This document shows positions 43,385 through 52,606 of a DNA stretch of 64,000 bases, piece after piece; within the stretch, counting starts at the first letter, position 1, and each line of letters begins with the position of its first letter. Both the position numbers and the translations under genes were made by a program. Location of the stretch: positions 92,644 through 156,643 of the forward strand of contig NZ_QEAS01000004.1 in NCBI RefSeq assembly GCF_003130405.1. Reading direction: 5' to 3'. Source of the DNA: Pararcticibacter amylolyticus (GTDB lineage Bacteria > Bacteroidota > Bacteroidia > Sphingobacteriales > Sphingobacteriaceae). A model generated the notes under the pieces. That model made no database searches. It saw only the letters and a program-made list of their open reading frames with translations, and was not told where the DNA came from.

Positions 43385-43449
43385 AGAAAGTGGTCTGATA
43401 AACGGATACTTATAGGCAGGATTCAGAGGTAACAGTGAGGCCGGACTAT

Positions 43450-46400
43450 TTATTGTCTAAGCAAGCGTTGTATTAGGTTAATTTCTTTTTCAATATTTTC
43501 CAGAAGAGATGTCAGATCCATAGAATGAAATACTTTCTTTTCCTCCAGATCCCTGGCGAAGCCGGCCAGAAGAGGGAGTCCAACGGAAACTGCCGTTCCA
43601 TACATCTTATGTCCAAGTTGATTAATTGCATGCAGGTTTCCCGTTCTGATCTGATCCTTGAGTAAAGTTGGAAACCTCTCCAGTTCAGTGCGTGTGAGCT
43701 TAATCACTTCCCTGATCATATCCTGGTTTCCTCCTGCGTAAACTTCTAACACCGCAGAAACATAATGTTTTTTGTCTTCCGTTTGTCCGGTAGAGGGAAG
43801 TTCAGATTTCTTTGCTGCCGGAATATTCAGCCATTTGAGAAGGACACCGGCAATTGTCTCCTCTACAACTGGTTTAACGATAAAATCATTCATGCCGGAA
43901 GCCAGGCATTTATCTCTTTCACTTTTCAGATTGCCTGCAGTTAATGCAATGATACACACTGCCTCTCCATCAGGCAGAGAACGGATGGCTGAAGTTGCCT
44001 CGTATCCGTTCATTCCGGGCATTTGAATATCCATTAATACAATATCGGGCATTCGTTCTTTACATACATTAAGCGCTTCGACTCCATTAACCGCTTCGAT
44101 AATAGTTGTAGCAGGAGCTATCCGCCTGAGTATCGTGGTGGCCAGCAGCATATTGACTGCGTTGTCCTCTGCAACCAATACAGAGAATTCACCTTCTGCG
44201 GTTTGCGGACCTGTCGTATTACTGCAGGCTGATTGATTGTTCAGTTGATGCAAACGGCTTAAACTAAGGTATAGATCCTGCATTTTAACCGGTTTGAGCA
44301 GCCGGTGATTAATGTGAAGCTGTTCTGTCTCAAGTATTACCTGCTCATTGTCAGACGAGCTGGAGAGCAGCAAAACCGGTGATGCTGCTTCTGCTGCGAA
44401 ATTTTCCCTGATCTTGCGGATTGTCTCCAGTCCATCCATCAGCGGCATTTGATAATCCATTAGAATGGCATCAAAAGTGTTGCCCGCTGCCAGCAGCTGG
44501 AGAGCTTCGAGCCCGTTTTTAGCCGGTACACTTTGAATATTTTTTAATAAGAGCATCTGCTGTAAAATTTCCCTGTTGTGATTGTTGTCATCCACTACAA
44601 GAACATTTTTAATACGGTCCAGCCCTTCCCAGATAATTGGCTCTCCCGAGGCGGATTTTACGGTGAGGTCGAAGAAAAAAACACTCCCTTCTCCTGGCTT
44701 GCTACACAGCTGCAGGCGGCTGTTCATCATCTCCAGGAGCTTATTTGAAATAGTGAGACCGAGTCCGGTACCTCCGTATTTCTTTGTAGTGGAACCATCT
44801 TCCTGTGAAAAGGCTTCAAAGATCTTCTGCTGTTTCTCCGGCCGGATTCCAATGCCTGTATCTCTTACTGAAAAGCGGATCTTCGAATGGTTGTCGTCTG
44901 GCTGTCCGAGCGATTCAATTTTAAGCTCTATCTCGCCTTTCTCCGTAAATTTAGAAGCATTTGACAGTAGATTGATCAGAATTTGTTTCAGTCTGATAGA
45001 GTCTGTCCAAATAAAGCGTGGCAGCTCAGGAGAGATGTCAAGCAGCATTTCCAGTCCCTTATTCTGTACCTGGAACGAAATAATATCCGTTGCCTCCGCA
45101 CTCATTTCGAAGATATCATACCGATCGATATCAAGTTCCAGCTTACCCGCTTCAATCTTGGAGAAGTCCAGAATATCGTTTAATACATTTAGCAGGGCTC
45201 CGGCAGACTGGTTCACGATAGTCAGATACTGTTGTTGTACGCTAGAGAGTTTGGTTTTCAGCACCAGATCTGTAAAACCGATCACCCCGTTAAGAGGTGT
45301 ACGGATTTCGTGGCTCATGTTTGCGAGAAATTCAGACTTTGCTATATTGGCTTGTTCTGCCTGTATTTTTGCATGTTTCAATTCCTCTCTTTGCGAAACC
45401 AGGGACGTTACGTTTTGGGTGCTGATCATCATGCCGCCGATCTCTCCGGTAAGTTCAAACCAGGGCCGCATTTCCCATGCCTGGTATTGAACGGACGAGA
45501 AAGGGGGAAATGAGAAAGCTTCTTCGTCGGCATGCTCCACCGCTCCGCCCAATACCCGCCGATGCCGCATTTTTCCTTCTTCCGTAATAAAAGGAAACAA
45601 CTCATAATAAGATTTGCCGGGCGTGTAGGTTTCCTGCAAATGATATTCCTCAATCCACCGCTGGCTGGCTGCTATATACTGCATTTCTTTATCGAGCATG
45701 GCCACTGCAACTGGTGCATGTGTAACAAACGCTCTTAAAATGGCCTTTGACCGGCTTATCTGTAACTGGGTTTTCTTTTTCTCATCAATATCCTGAAATG
45801 TTCCGTACAGTCGTTTGCATCTGCCGCCGGCGATTTCTGCAGTTCCAATAGCTCTTACCCAGCGACTGGTGTTTAGGGATGTAACTACTTCCAGTTCAAG
45901 ATCCCACCCTGCACCTGTTTCCAGTGCCCGTGTAACAGCTTCCGTTATCGCATTCCTGCTTTCTCCTTCTTTGTAAAAGTTAATCGCAGACTGCAGGTCG
46001 GGCTGATAATCAGCAGGCACGCCATGGATCTCTTTAGTGACCGGGCTCCAGTAGAGCCTTCTGTCTTCCATATCAATTTTCCAGCCGCCTACCCGCGCCA
46101 TCCGGTTGGTATTCTCCAGCATTTGTCGTGTTTCTTCCAGGTTTTTCTCAAGGATGTATGTTTCAGTAACATCCCTTCCCACAGCGAAGAAATTCATTGT
46201 CCTTGGTTCCGGACTAGCTACCCATTGGATATACCGGTATTCTCCGCTTGCAGATTTTATCCGGATGGTAAAGTTGATAATGGTTTCTCCCGCGCCGATC
46301 CGTGCAACCTTTTCGCTGGTAGCTGCCCGGTCGTCAGGATGGATTGGCGCGTAAAATGACATCCTGTACACTTCTGGCGGATAAATACCTAAAAGTTTCT

Positions 46401-46998
46401 GAAGGGCCGGATTTATACGTTTAAAATAACCCTCGGTTCCTGCTACGCAGATCAGGTCTGAAGATAATTGAAAGAGCTTTTCAAAGTTGCGGAGTTCTTC
46501 TTTTTGCCTGCGTTCGGTAATCAGGGTCATGACCTCTTTGGCAAGCAGCTCGAGAGCCGTTTTTTGATCATCACTCAGTTGTCTGGGAGTCCAGTCGATG
46601 ACACAAAGGGTTCCCAGATTATATCCCTGCGAATCCGTAAGGGGATATCCCGCATAAAAACGGATACCCGTTGGCCCTGTTACAAGCTCATTATCCTCAA
46701 ACCGCTCGTCCTTTGTAGCATCCGGAACTTCAAAGAGTGCATTGTCCATGATGGTATACTGGCAGAATGCAAGCTCCCGTCTTGTCTCGCTGATATCCAA
46801 TCCCACCCTTGATTTGAACCATTGTCTGTGTTCATCCAGCAGACTCACCAGGGATACAGGCGTTTGACAAATCAGGGTGGCGAGCCTCGTAATCCTGTCG
46901 AATTCATCTTCGCTGAGAGTATTCAGGATTTCATAGTTTGCCAGTGCCCGCAGACGGTCTTCTTCATTTTCCGGAACTGGAAGGATCTTTTTCTTCAT
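43450..46998 (-). CDS. Hybrid sensor histidine kinase (GAF-PAS-PAS-PAS-HisKA-HATPase-REC-REC-HPt)
   Basis: A 1182-residue soluble multidomain kinase. It opens with a GAF domain (about residues 5-160), then three PAS-type segments (about 165-285, 290-410 and 420-540), a HisKA dimerisation domain with phospho-accepting H563 (ANMSHEIRTPLNG), a HATPase domain (about 670-790, with GTGLGL), two receiver domains with phosphorylatable D848 (LMDYQMP) and D990 (LMDIQMPGMNG), and a C-terminal HPt domain with H1130 (LGHKMYG). No transmembrane helix is seen, so the signal is cytoplasmic or membrane-permeable. A full phosphorelay is present within one chain; output protein is not adjacent. Confidence 0.92.
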   Translation of the reverse strand: MKKKILPVPENEEDRLRALANYEILNTLSEDEFDRITRLATLICQTPVSLVSLLDEHRQWFKSRVGLDISETRRELAFCQYTIMDNALFEVPDATKDERFEDNELVTGPTGIRFYAGYPLTDSQGYNLGTLCVIDWTPRQLSDDQKTALELLAKEVMTLITERRQKEELRNFEKLFQLSSDLICVAGTEGYFKRINPALQKLLGIYPPEVYRMSFYAPIHPDDRAATSEKVARIGAGETIINFTIRIKSASGEYRYIQWVASPEPRTMNFFAVGRDVTETYILEKNLEETRQMLENTNRMARVGGWKIDMEDRRLYWSPVTKEIHGVPADYQPDLQSAINFYKEGESRNAITEAVTRALETGAGWDLELEVVTSLNTSRWVRAIGTAEIAGGRCKRLYGTFQDIDEKKKTQLQISRSKAILRAFVTHAPVAVAMLDKEMQYIAASQRWIEEYHLQETYTPGKSYYELFPFITEEGKMRHRRVLGGAVEHADEEAFSFPPFSSVQYQAWEMRPWFELTGEIGGMMISTQNVTSLVSQREELKHAKIQAEQANIAKSEFLANMSHEIRTPLNGVIGFTDLVLKTKLSSVQQQYLTIVNQSAGALLNVLNDILDFSKIEAGKLELDIDRYDIFEMSAEATDIISFQVQNKGLEMLLDISPELPRFIWTDSIRLKQILINLLSNASKFTEKGEIELKIESLGQPDDNHSKIRFSVRDTGIGIRPEKQQKIFEAFSQEDGSTTKKYGGTGLGLTISNKLLEMMNSRLQLCSKPGEGSVFFFDLTVKSASGEPIIWEGLDRIKNVLVVDDNNHNREILQQMLLLKNIQSVPAKNGLEALQLLAAGNTFDAILMDYQMPLMDGLETIRKIRENFAAEAASPVLLLSSSSDNEQVILETEQLHINHRLLKPVKMQDLYLSLSRLHQLNNQSACSNTTGPQTAEGEFSVLVAEDNAVNMLLATTILRRIAPATTIIEAVNGVEALNVCKERMPDIVLMDIQMPGMNGYEATSAIRSLPDGEAVCIIALTAGNLKSERDKCLASGMNDFIVKPVVEETIAGVLLKWLNIPAAKKSELPSTGQTEDKKHYVSAVLEVYAGGNQDMIREVIKLTRTELERFPTLLKDQIRTGNLHAINQLGHKMYGTAVSVGLPLLAGFARDLEEKKVFHSMDLTSLLENIEKEINLIQRLLRQ

Positions 46999-47162
46999 TA
47001 CCTAAATATTTTATGCCGGAATAAACCCAGGATACATTTCTGCAGCGATGTTCGTATAGGCTAAATATATAAAATATATACACCATATAACAGGGGCTTT
47101 ATTAAAAGCAGGTTTGATGCTGAGAAGGAAAATGTATGTGAAATATCTGCGATCTGACGATG

Positions 47163-47170
47163 TATATTTG
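47163..47170 (+). promoter_or_regulatory. -7 box just before the DinB-like gene
   Basis: TATATTTG (47163-47170) fits TAnnTTTG and lies 6 nt before ATG 47177. If used, transcription would begin on or next to the start codon and give a leaderless message. No TTG box is seen at the right distance. Confidence 0.3.
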
Positions 47171-47176
47171 AATATT

Positions 47177-47683
47177 ATGAATGTGGAAGAAAGTCTCAAT
47201 AAGAACAGCATCGAATTAGCAAACAGGTTCAGGGAAGTTATCCTGAGCGGAACCTGGATTGCCAATACAAACTTTAAAAATGAACTCATTGATGTGAATT
47301 GGGAAATTGCCGTAACTCAATTTCAAAACCTTAATACCATTTGTCGTCTTGCTCAGCACGTTCACTACTATATTGCCGGAATAAAAAGCGTCCTGGCGGG
47401 CGGTCGCCTTAACATCAGTGACAAATACAGCTTTGATTTTCTTCCGGTCGCTTCCCAGTCTGAATGGGATGATTTTCTTTGGGAATTCTGGAAGGATGCA
47501 GGTGATTTTGCAAGTTTGGTGGAACAACTATCAGAACAAAAGCTTAACGAAGTGTTCGTAGAAGAGAAATATGGCACATACAAGAGGAATATTGATGCGA
47601 TGATTGAGCACAGTTATTATCATTTAGGGCAAATAGTCCTGATTAAAAAAATGCTTATTGCCGTGGATCTTAAATCCAGGTGA
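47177..47683 (+). CDS. DinB-like four-helix-bundle protein
   Basis: A 168-residue cytoplasmic protein that resembles the DinB/YfiT superfamily: a four-helix bundle that can hold a metal through three histidines. Candidate ligands are the histidine pair in AQHVHYYIAG and the C-terminal pair in IEHSYYHLGQIVLIKK, a pattern typical of DinB-like proteins. ATG 47177 (MNVEESLN) is preferred over upstream TTG/ATG codons at 47114-47117, since the added residues do not resemble the family. Substrate unknown; some relatives are thiol transferases. Confidence 0.75.
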   Translation: MNVEESLNKNSIELANRFREVILSGTWIANTNFKNELIDVNWEIAVTQFQNLNTICRLAQHVHYYIAGIKSVLAGGRLNISDKYSFDFLPVASQSEWDDFLWEFWKDAGDFASLVEQLSEQKLNEVFVEEKYGTYKRNIDAMIEHSYYHLGQIVLIKKMLIAVDLKSR

Positions 47684-47892
47684 TTGCTGCCGGGAGGCGG
47701 CTTGTTTGTTATTCCTTTTCATGTCGTTTTATTGTTGTGTAACATTTTTTTATCTAATCGAAAAATTGGGTATACTTGAAAAGAAATGTAATGAAAACGC
47801 TTAATGATCCATAAATACTTCCGTAAATTTCTATTGCTCATCTTCATTAAATTAACTCCACCCCGTTACGTTTTATTCATAAGTTACTTAAA
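47684..47892. other. Spacer between DinB-like and histidine kinase genes
   Basis: About 210 nt without an ORF. A small GC-rich stem (CTGCC/GGCGG near 47687-47702) is followed by T-rich sequence and may end the DinB-like transcript. TATACTTG near 47772 is one base away from a -7 box, but is far from the following start. Confidence 0.3.
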
Positions 47893-49233
47893 TTGAAGCA
47901 GCCAAGCTCCATTTTAGCCTTCGGGCGGGTGATCAGCGGGCCGTCAGCAGACTTCGCCCTGCCTGTAAGAATATTCCATTCCGTGTTGGTGATCTGCATG
48001 TTCGCACTGGCTTACAACATACCCTTTAACTGGTATGTAGGGCTGCCAGCTATTGCTCTTGTAAGCGGTGTTACTTTAGTCGTCGTCGCTTTTGTTTACT
48101 ATCTGTCCCGTTTTCTTCATTATACACGAGTTGCACGGACAATTTTTTGTATCAGCGGAACATCTCTTTTCGTAGTCAATTATTTCCTCAATTCAGGCAT
48201 TGACGGGCCTACCGGCTTTTTCCTGATATTGATGATGGTTGTCATGGTAGCAATTGTGCCGGTACGGCAATACTGGATATGGGTAAGCAGTACCATTCTA
48301 ATTGCATTGAGCCTGCATTATCTTCAATATACCAGACCTGATCTCGTGCCCTATACATACGCCTCAAAAAAGGATCGGTATATTGATATATCTTCAGCTT
48401 TTCTCACGGTTGTTTCAGTCATCCTGCTTTGCTTCTATTTCATAAGAAGACGATATGACATGGAAAGAAGGGATGCACTGCGGAATGCTGCCCGTATGAA
48501 AGAACTGGATCTGGAGAAAAATAAGCTTTTTTCTATTATAGCGCACGACCTCAGAAGTCCGCTTTCTCATATTCAGAATTTTCTGGAAATGCTGGCGGAA
48601 TATGATTTAACAGAGAAAGAAAGTCAGCAGATACGGGAAGAGCTTATGTTGTCTACCCGCCGTACACTTGAGATGCTCAATAATGTGCTTCACTGGTCGA
48701 AGAACCAGATGAGCGGATTTAAGATTGAAAAGGATACGATTAATATCTTGCAGGTATTGAGCCCGCAGTTGCTATTATTCAGAGACATAGCGGCAGCAAA
48801 AGGGATCAGTTTGGATCTGAAGATAGAGGCCAATCTCACACTGGCGGCTAACTCGGATATGCTGCAGGTAATTGTCCGGAATCTGATAAACAATGCAATT
48901 AAGTTTACAGCCAGCGGAGGAAGCATCACGGTGTTTGCAGGTTACGTTGATGGTCAGTGCCGCATCACTGTCAGTGATAGTGGAAACGGGTTACCTGTGC
49001 ATTTATCTAAAGAAATTTTTAGTCTTAGCATTTCTCCGGGTTTAGGTACAGCTAATGAGAGGGGTACGGGACTAGGGCTGACGCTTTGCCGGGAGTATAC
49101 GGAATTACTCGAAGGACGCATATATTTTAAATGTGATCCATACAGCGGCACCACATTTTTTGTGGATTTTCCCGCTGATGAAAAAGGGAAGGAGGCAATG
49201 CAACAGCTCGAAACCGGTCAGCATCAGGCATGA
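47893..49233 (+). CDS. Membrane-bound sensor histidine kinase
   Basis: A 446-residue inner membrane kinase. About six hydrophobic helices (residues 25-180) form the input part with short loops, followed by HisKA with the phosphorylated H218 (FSIIAHDLRSPLSHIQ) and a HATPase domain with NNAIKFT (N box), DSGNGL and GTGLGLTL. It probably starts at TTG 47893, as the first ATG comes inside the first membrane helix. No response regulator gene is near, so this is an orphan kinase. It is convergent with the next gene (11 nt between stops). Confidence 0.88.
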   Translation: MKQPSSILAFGRVISGPSADFALPVRIFHSVLVICMFALAYNIPFNWYVGLPAIALVSGVTLVVVAFVYYLSRFLHYTRVARTIFCISGTSLFVVNYFLNSGIDGPTGFFLILMMVVMVAIVPVRQYWIWVSSTILIALSLHYLQYTRPDLVPYTYASKKDRYIDISSAFLTVVSVILLCFYFIRRRYDMERRDALRNAARMKELDLEKNKLFSIIAHDLRSPLSHIQNFLEMLAEYDLTEKESQQIREELMLSTRRTLEMLNNVLHWSKNQMSGFKIEKDTINILQVLSPQLLLFRDIAAAKGISLDLKIEANLTLAANSDMLQVIVRNLINNAIKFTASGGSITVFAGYVDGQCRITVSDSGNGLPVHLSKEIFSLSISPGLGTANERGTGLGLTLCREYTELLEGRIYFKCDPYSGTTFFVDFPADEKGKEAMQQLETGQHQA

Positions 49234-49244
49234 AAAAATATTCG

Positions 49245-49934
49245 TTAGTTTTTTAAGAGAATATAAGCGCCGCTCATTTTGTCGTATCCCATTCCGTCGC
49301 GCATTTTTTTACCTTTCAGGTCTACTTCATGTCCGAAAAAATCCTGTTTGCCTAAAGACGCGTAAGACGCATGAGTGTTACACCAGATTACTACTGATTT
49401 TTGCTCTGCAACTTTTTCCAGATCGATATTGGTTTTCTTAAGTCCCAGGAGCAGGTAGATATCTTTAGTATGATACCCGCTATTCAGGGATTCAATGGCA
49501 TTTGTAAAGTTTGAAATACATGGAGAGCGTTCTGTTATTAATACTCTTTTTGCCATTAATGAATATATGATAATAGCAGATCTGTATAAAGCGGATGTAT
49601 CGGATTTCGTCACTATTCCCGATAGTTTTTTCGCAATATCTATTTCAGAAGAAGAAACGGATAATAGCATACCATCATTAAAGGTCACCATAACACTATC
49701 TTTGACCTCGATCTTTTTGAAGATGTTCTCTAAAGTTCCAAATGCACTTAATGATGCCTTTATTAAGGCAATTGATGCACAGTTCCCGGTTCTTACAGTG
49801 TTGCTGCACTTTCTAAAGCTTTCAGAAACTATTACTTCGCCCTGCCTGAAATCTTCAATTAATAAGGCATTTGTTTGCGGGAATGAATTTAAACAGAAAA
49901 GGAGCAGAGAGGTAAATGTGATCAGTCGCTTCAT
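49245..49934 (-). CDS. Secreted protein of unknown function, possible papain-like fold
   Basis: A 229-residue exported protein with a signal peptide (RLITFTSLLLFCLNSFPQ). No family is recognised. Two features are suggestive: a cysteine in GNCASIALIKA (C52), as in the start helix of papain- or calpain-like proteases, and VVIWCNTHASYAS with H188. Between them is a mixed alpha/beta segment. There is no visible glutamine or asparagine I could assign as the third member. It may be an enzyme or an inactive relative. It lies convergent with the kinase. Confidence 0.5.
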   Translation of the reverse strand: MKRLITFTSLLLFCLNSFPQTNALLIEDFRQGEVIVSESFRKCSNTVRTGNCASIALIKASLSAFGTLENIFKKIEVKDSVMVTFNDGMLLSVSSSEIDIAKKLSGIVTKSDTSALYRSAIIIYSLMAKRVLITERSPCISNFTNAIESLNSGYHTKDIYLLLGLKKTNIDLEKVAEQKSVVIWCNTHASYASLGKQDFFGHEVDLKGKKMRDGMGYDKMSGAYILLKN

Positions 49935-50022
49935 CCGGTAAAATTTCCGGAAAATTAGGAAGCCTTATAGGTTCTTAAAATAGCTACAACTAGCTATTTA
50001 ATGAGCTTATCTACTCCATTAT

Positions 50023-50847
50023 TTAAACCAGAATGGCGTTTGACCACTCACTCGGCGCCTTACCAAATTTTTTCTTGAAGGAATGTGAAAAATGAGAAAG
50101 GCTTTCAAATCCAAGCTCCAGGTAGATCGAAGATGGTTTCCTGTTTTTCTTCTCCAGAAGATGACGGGCTTCTGTTAACCTTTTTTCCTGGAGCCAATGT
50201 CGTGGCGCCATTCCGAATATTTTCTGAAAATCCCGTTTGAAACCAGCCAGGCTTCTTCCTGTGAGCTGAGCAAATTTTTCAACCGGTACATTGAAATGAA
50301 AATTACGGAGCATGAATTTTTCCAGATCAATCTTATGAGGTTCTGAAAAGTCGAACAGGAAGTCCCGGAGCTCAGGCATAGTACGGAGCAGGAGGTATAC
50401 AGCCTCTTTCACTTTTAACATCCCGAGTTCTTTGGAGATATTTTCCTCTGGACGGCGAACGTAAGGGATTACTGACTGAAAGAATGCATGCAGGAAATCA
50501 TCTTTGGGAATAAGAACATTTGGGAGACCTGTATATTTTAACCCCGTTGCTATCTGCTCTTCCAGTGCAATCTTCCTAAGCAGGTCATCTTTCAGGTTGA
50601 TGATGATAGTTTGATATTGTTCATTATCAAGAGGTGTCTTCGTTATTTCTGCGAGTTGATTTTTCTGTATCAGCATCATCTCGCCACGGTTCATCGAAAG
50701 TTTTTGGCCTGCAGTTTCAATGGTAAAGCGTCCCGAAACCTGTAAGACAAGTATGTTATTTTCCAGGAATGCTATTTTCTCTTTTCTCAAATCGCAGAGA
50801 TAAGAGAAAAAAAGCACTCCCGGGATTATTTCAGTTGGATGAGTCAC
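50023..50847 (-). CDS. AraC family transcriptional regulator
   Basis: A 274-residue regulator. The N-terminal part (about 1-110) is an AraC-type cupin-like sensor (NNILVLQVSGRFTIETAGQKLSMNRGEMMLI) and the C-terminal part (about 165-270) is a double helix-turn-helix that ends with the typical LGFESLSHFSHSFKKKFGKAPSEW. It stands 38 nt behind an aldo/keto reductase gene on the same strand; the layout suggests it regulates or is cotranscribed with that gene. Ligand unknown. Confidence 0.88.
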   Translation of the reverse strand: MTHPTEIIPGVLFFSYLCDLRKEKIAFLENNILVLQVSGRFTIETAGQKLSMNRGEMMLIQKNQLAEITKTPLDNEQYQTIIINLKDDLLRKIALEEQIATGLKYTGLPNVLIPKDDFLHAFFQSVIPYVRRPEENISKELGMLKVKEAVYLLLRTMPELRDFLFDFSEPHKIDLEKFMLRNFHFNVPVEKFAQLTGRSLAGFKRDFQKIFGMAPRHWLQEKRLTEARHLLEKKNRKPSSIYLELGFESLSHFSHSFKKKFGKAPSEWSNAILV

Positions 50848-50885
50848 TATGTAAAGATATAAAATTAAGATGCATATACTTCCTT

Positions 50886-51857
50886 CTATCTTTGCAGGTA
50901 AGTGCTTCCAACTATTGCACCTGGTGCAAAATGTTTATTAAGAATGTCTGTTTCTTCTGGTGAGAACCTGATCTCCATGGCCTGAAGATTTTCCGGCAAT
51001 CTGGATCTCCGGCTCATGCTTACCAGAGGCATGATATGATCGCCCTGGCTGTTTACCCAGGCAATGGCTAACTGCGCAGTGGTGTAGCCCTTGTCTGCTG
51101 CCATTTGCTTTAGCACTTCTACCTTTTCCAGGTTCTTTACCAGGTTTTCTCCCTGAAAACGCGGAAAGTGGCTTTGGTAACTATCAGCTGGCAGTGGTGC
51201 CTTCATCTGGCCGGTTAGCAAACCTTCAGCTGTGTTGGCAAAAGCAACCACACCTATACCCAGTTCCCGGGCAGCAGGAAGCAACCCGCTCTCAATTTGC
51301 CGGTCTGCCAGGGAATAGCCGATTTCCAGCGCAGCCACCGGATGAACGCTGTTTGCCTTGCGCAGTTGTTCCGGAGTAACCTCAGATACACCCAGATGAC
51401 GCACCTTTCCCTCCTTGATCAGGTCGGCAACAGTCCCGATCACATCTTCAACCGGAACGCTGTTATCAAGTCTGCACGGCTGATACAGATCAATTGTATC
51501 TATCCCCAGGCGTACCAGGGAATAATTGATGAAGTTTTTGATCGCTATCGGGCGCAGGTCCAGTCCAAGCCACTGGCTTCCGTAAAAGATCGCCCCGAAT
51601 TTGACACTTATAAAAACCTCGTCTCTTCTTCCTTTTATCGCTTTGCCAACCAGTAATTCGTTGTGACCGCTTCCATAGAAATCACCCGTATTTAAGAAAT
51701 TGATGCCATTGTCGAGTGCAGCGTGAATGGTAGCGATACTTTCGTTTTCGTCATTTGCCGGGCCTCCCCAAACAGGAGACATACGCATACACCCTAATCC
51801 GAGTTTCGAAACGACAGGCCCGTTTTTGCCCAGTGCTATTTTTCCTATTGTAGTCAT
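50886..51857 (-). CDS. Aldo/keto reductase
   Basis: A 323-residue NADPH-dependent aldo/keto reductase TIM barrel. The expected Asp and Tyr are in NTGDFYGSG and the Lys in ISVKFG, but the usual catalytic His (in YQHR) is replaced: the stretch reads YQPCRLD, with C128 in its place. Members with changes at this place are known, so the protein may use other substrates or kinetics. The NADP-binding C-terminal block (SMSRRSRLPENLQAM) is present. The AraC gene follows on the same strand. Confidence 0.88.
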   Translation of the reverse strand: MTTIGKIALGKNGPVVSKLGLGCMRMSPVWGGPANDENESIATIHAALDNGINFLNTGDFYGSGHNELLVGKAIKGRRDEVFISVKFGAIFYGSQWLGLDLRPIAIKNFINYSLVRLGIDTIDLYQPCRLDNSVPVEDVIGTVADLIKEGKVRHLGVSEVTPEQLRKANSVHPVAALEIGYSLADRQIESGLLPAARELGIGVVAFANTAEGLLTGQMKAPLPADSYQSHFPRFQGENLVKNLEKVEVLKQMAADKGYTTAQLAIAWVNSQGDHIMPLVSMSRRSRLPENLQAMEIRFSPEETDILNKHFAPGAIVGSTYLQR

Positions 51858-52005
51858 AGTTGTGATTTTAAGTAATTAACAATACAAAACTCCGGTTTGC
51901 AAGCACAACCTGCTTTCCTGTATAGCTCAATTTACTTGTCCGAACAGCTCAATAACAATAGACGAAATCGTGTTCTAAAGGAGAGGGCAGAGGTATCCTG
52001 CCCAA

Positions 52006-52455
52006 TCAGGCATCGGGTATTTCAGGTTCCACCAGCTTGATCAGTTTCTCCAGAGACTCCTGCCATCCCAGATAACACATTTCAACCGGGATTACTGAAG
52101 GAATGCCTTCCTGGAGCACTTTCAGTTCTGTACCCACTAATGTCTTTTGGAACCATACGGAAGTGATGATAGTTCCGGGAAGGTTGGGATCATCAAACTT
52201 GTCTGTATACTTCAGGAAGTCTGCCGGCCTTACATCTGTATATTCTCCGCCGAAGGAATGACTATTGCCGGTTGAAAAATTCTGGAAAGACATTTTAAAA
52301 GTGCCGCCTGGCCTGACGTCCATATCGTGCACAATACAAACAAAACCATAAGGGGGCAGCCACGCAGCGATGGCTGCAGCTTCAGTAAAGGCACGGTACA
52401 CTTTTTCAGGAGATGCCTTGATAATTCTGTGTAATGAAACTTTGTTGTCTGACAT
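52006..52455 (-). CDS. SRPBCC (AHSA1-like) domain protein
   Basis: A 149-residue START-like fold protein of the AHSA1 family. The signature parts are VSLHRIIKASPEKVYRAFTEAAAIAAWLPPYGF at the start and GTFKMSFQNFSTG, followed by EYTDVRPADFLKYTDKFDD. Proteins of this type form a hydrophobic ligand cavity and in bacteria are often unassigned, linked to ArsR-type regulators. No such regulator is next to this one. It is cytoplasmic and probably monocistronic. Confidence 0.88.
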   Translation of the reverse strand: MSDNKVSLHRIIKASPEKVYRAFTEAAAIAAWLPPYGFVCIVHDMDVRPGGTFKMSFQNFSTGNSHSFGGEYTDVRPADFLKYTDKFDDPNLPGTIITSVWFQKTLVGTELKVLQEGIPSVIPVEMCYLGWQESLEKLIKLVEPEIPDA

Positions 52456-52606
52456 AGAGGAATACGTTTAATGAGGTACTGTTTGGGTGAATTGATTTTC
52501 TTTAACAAATTTGCACTAAATAGCAGTAACAAAAGGAGGGTGTATGCGACAATTTATAGTGTATTCGCGACAAAAGTCTTTGTTTTAAGGCTTTCACATT
52601 ACTCCG

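Noticed and set aside
44582-45490. A 302-codon plus-strand frame
   Set aside because: It is antisense to the HisKA/HATPase part of the hybrid kinase, is rich in Ser/Arg/Ile without a domain pattern, and is a shadow of the real gene.
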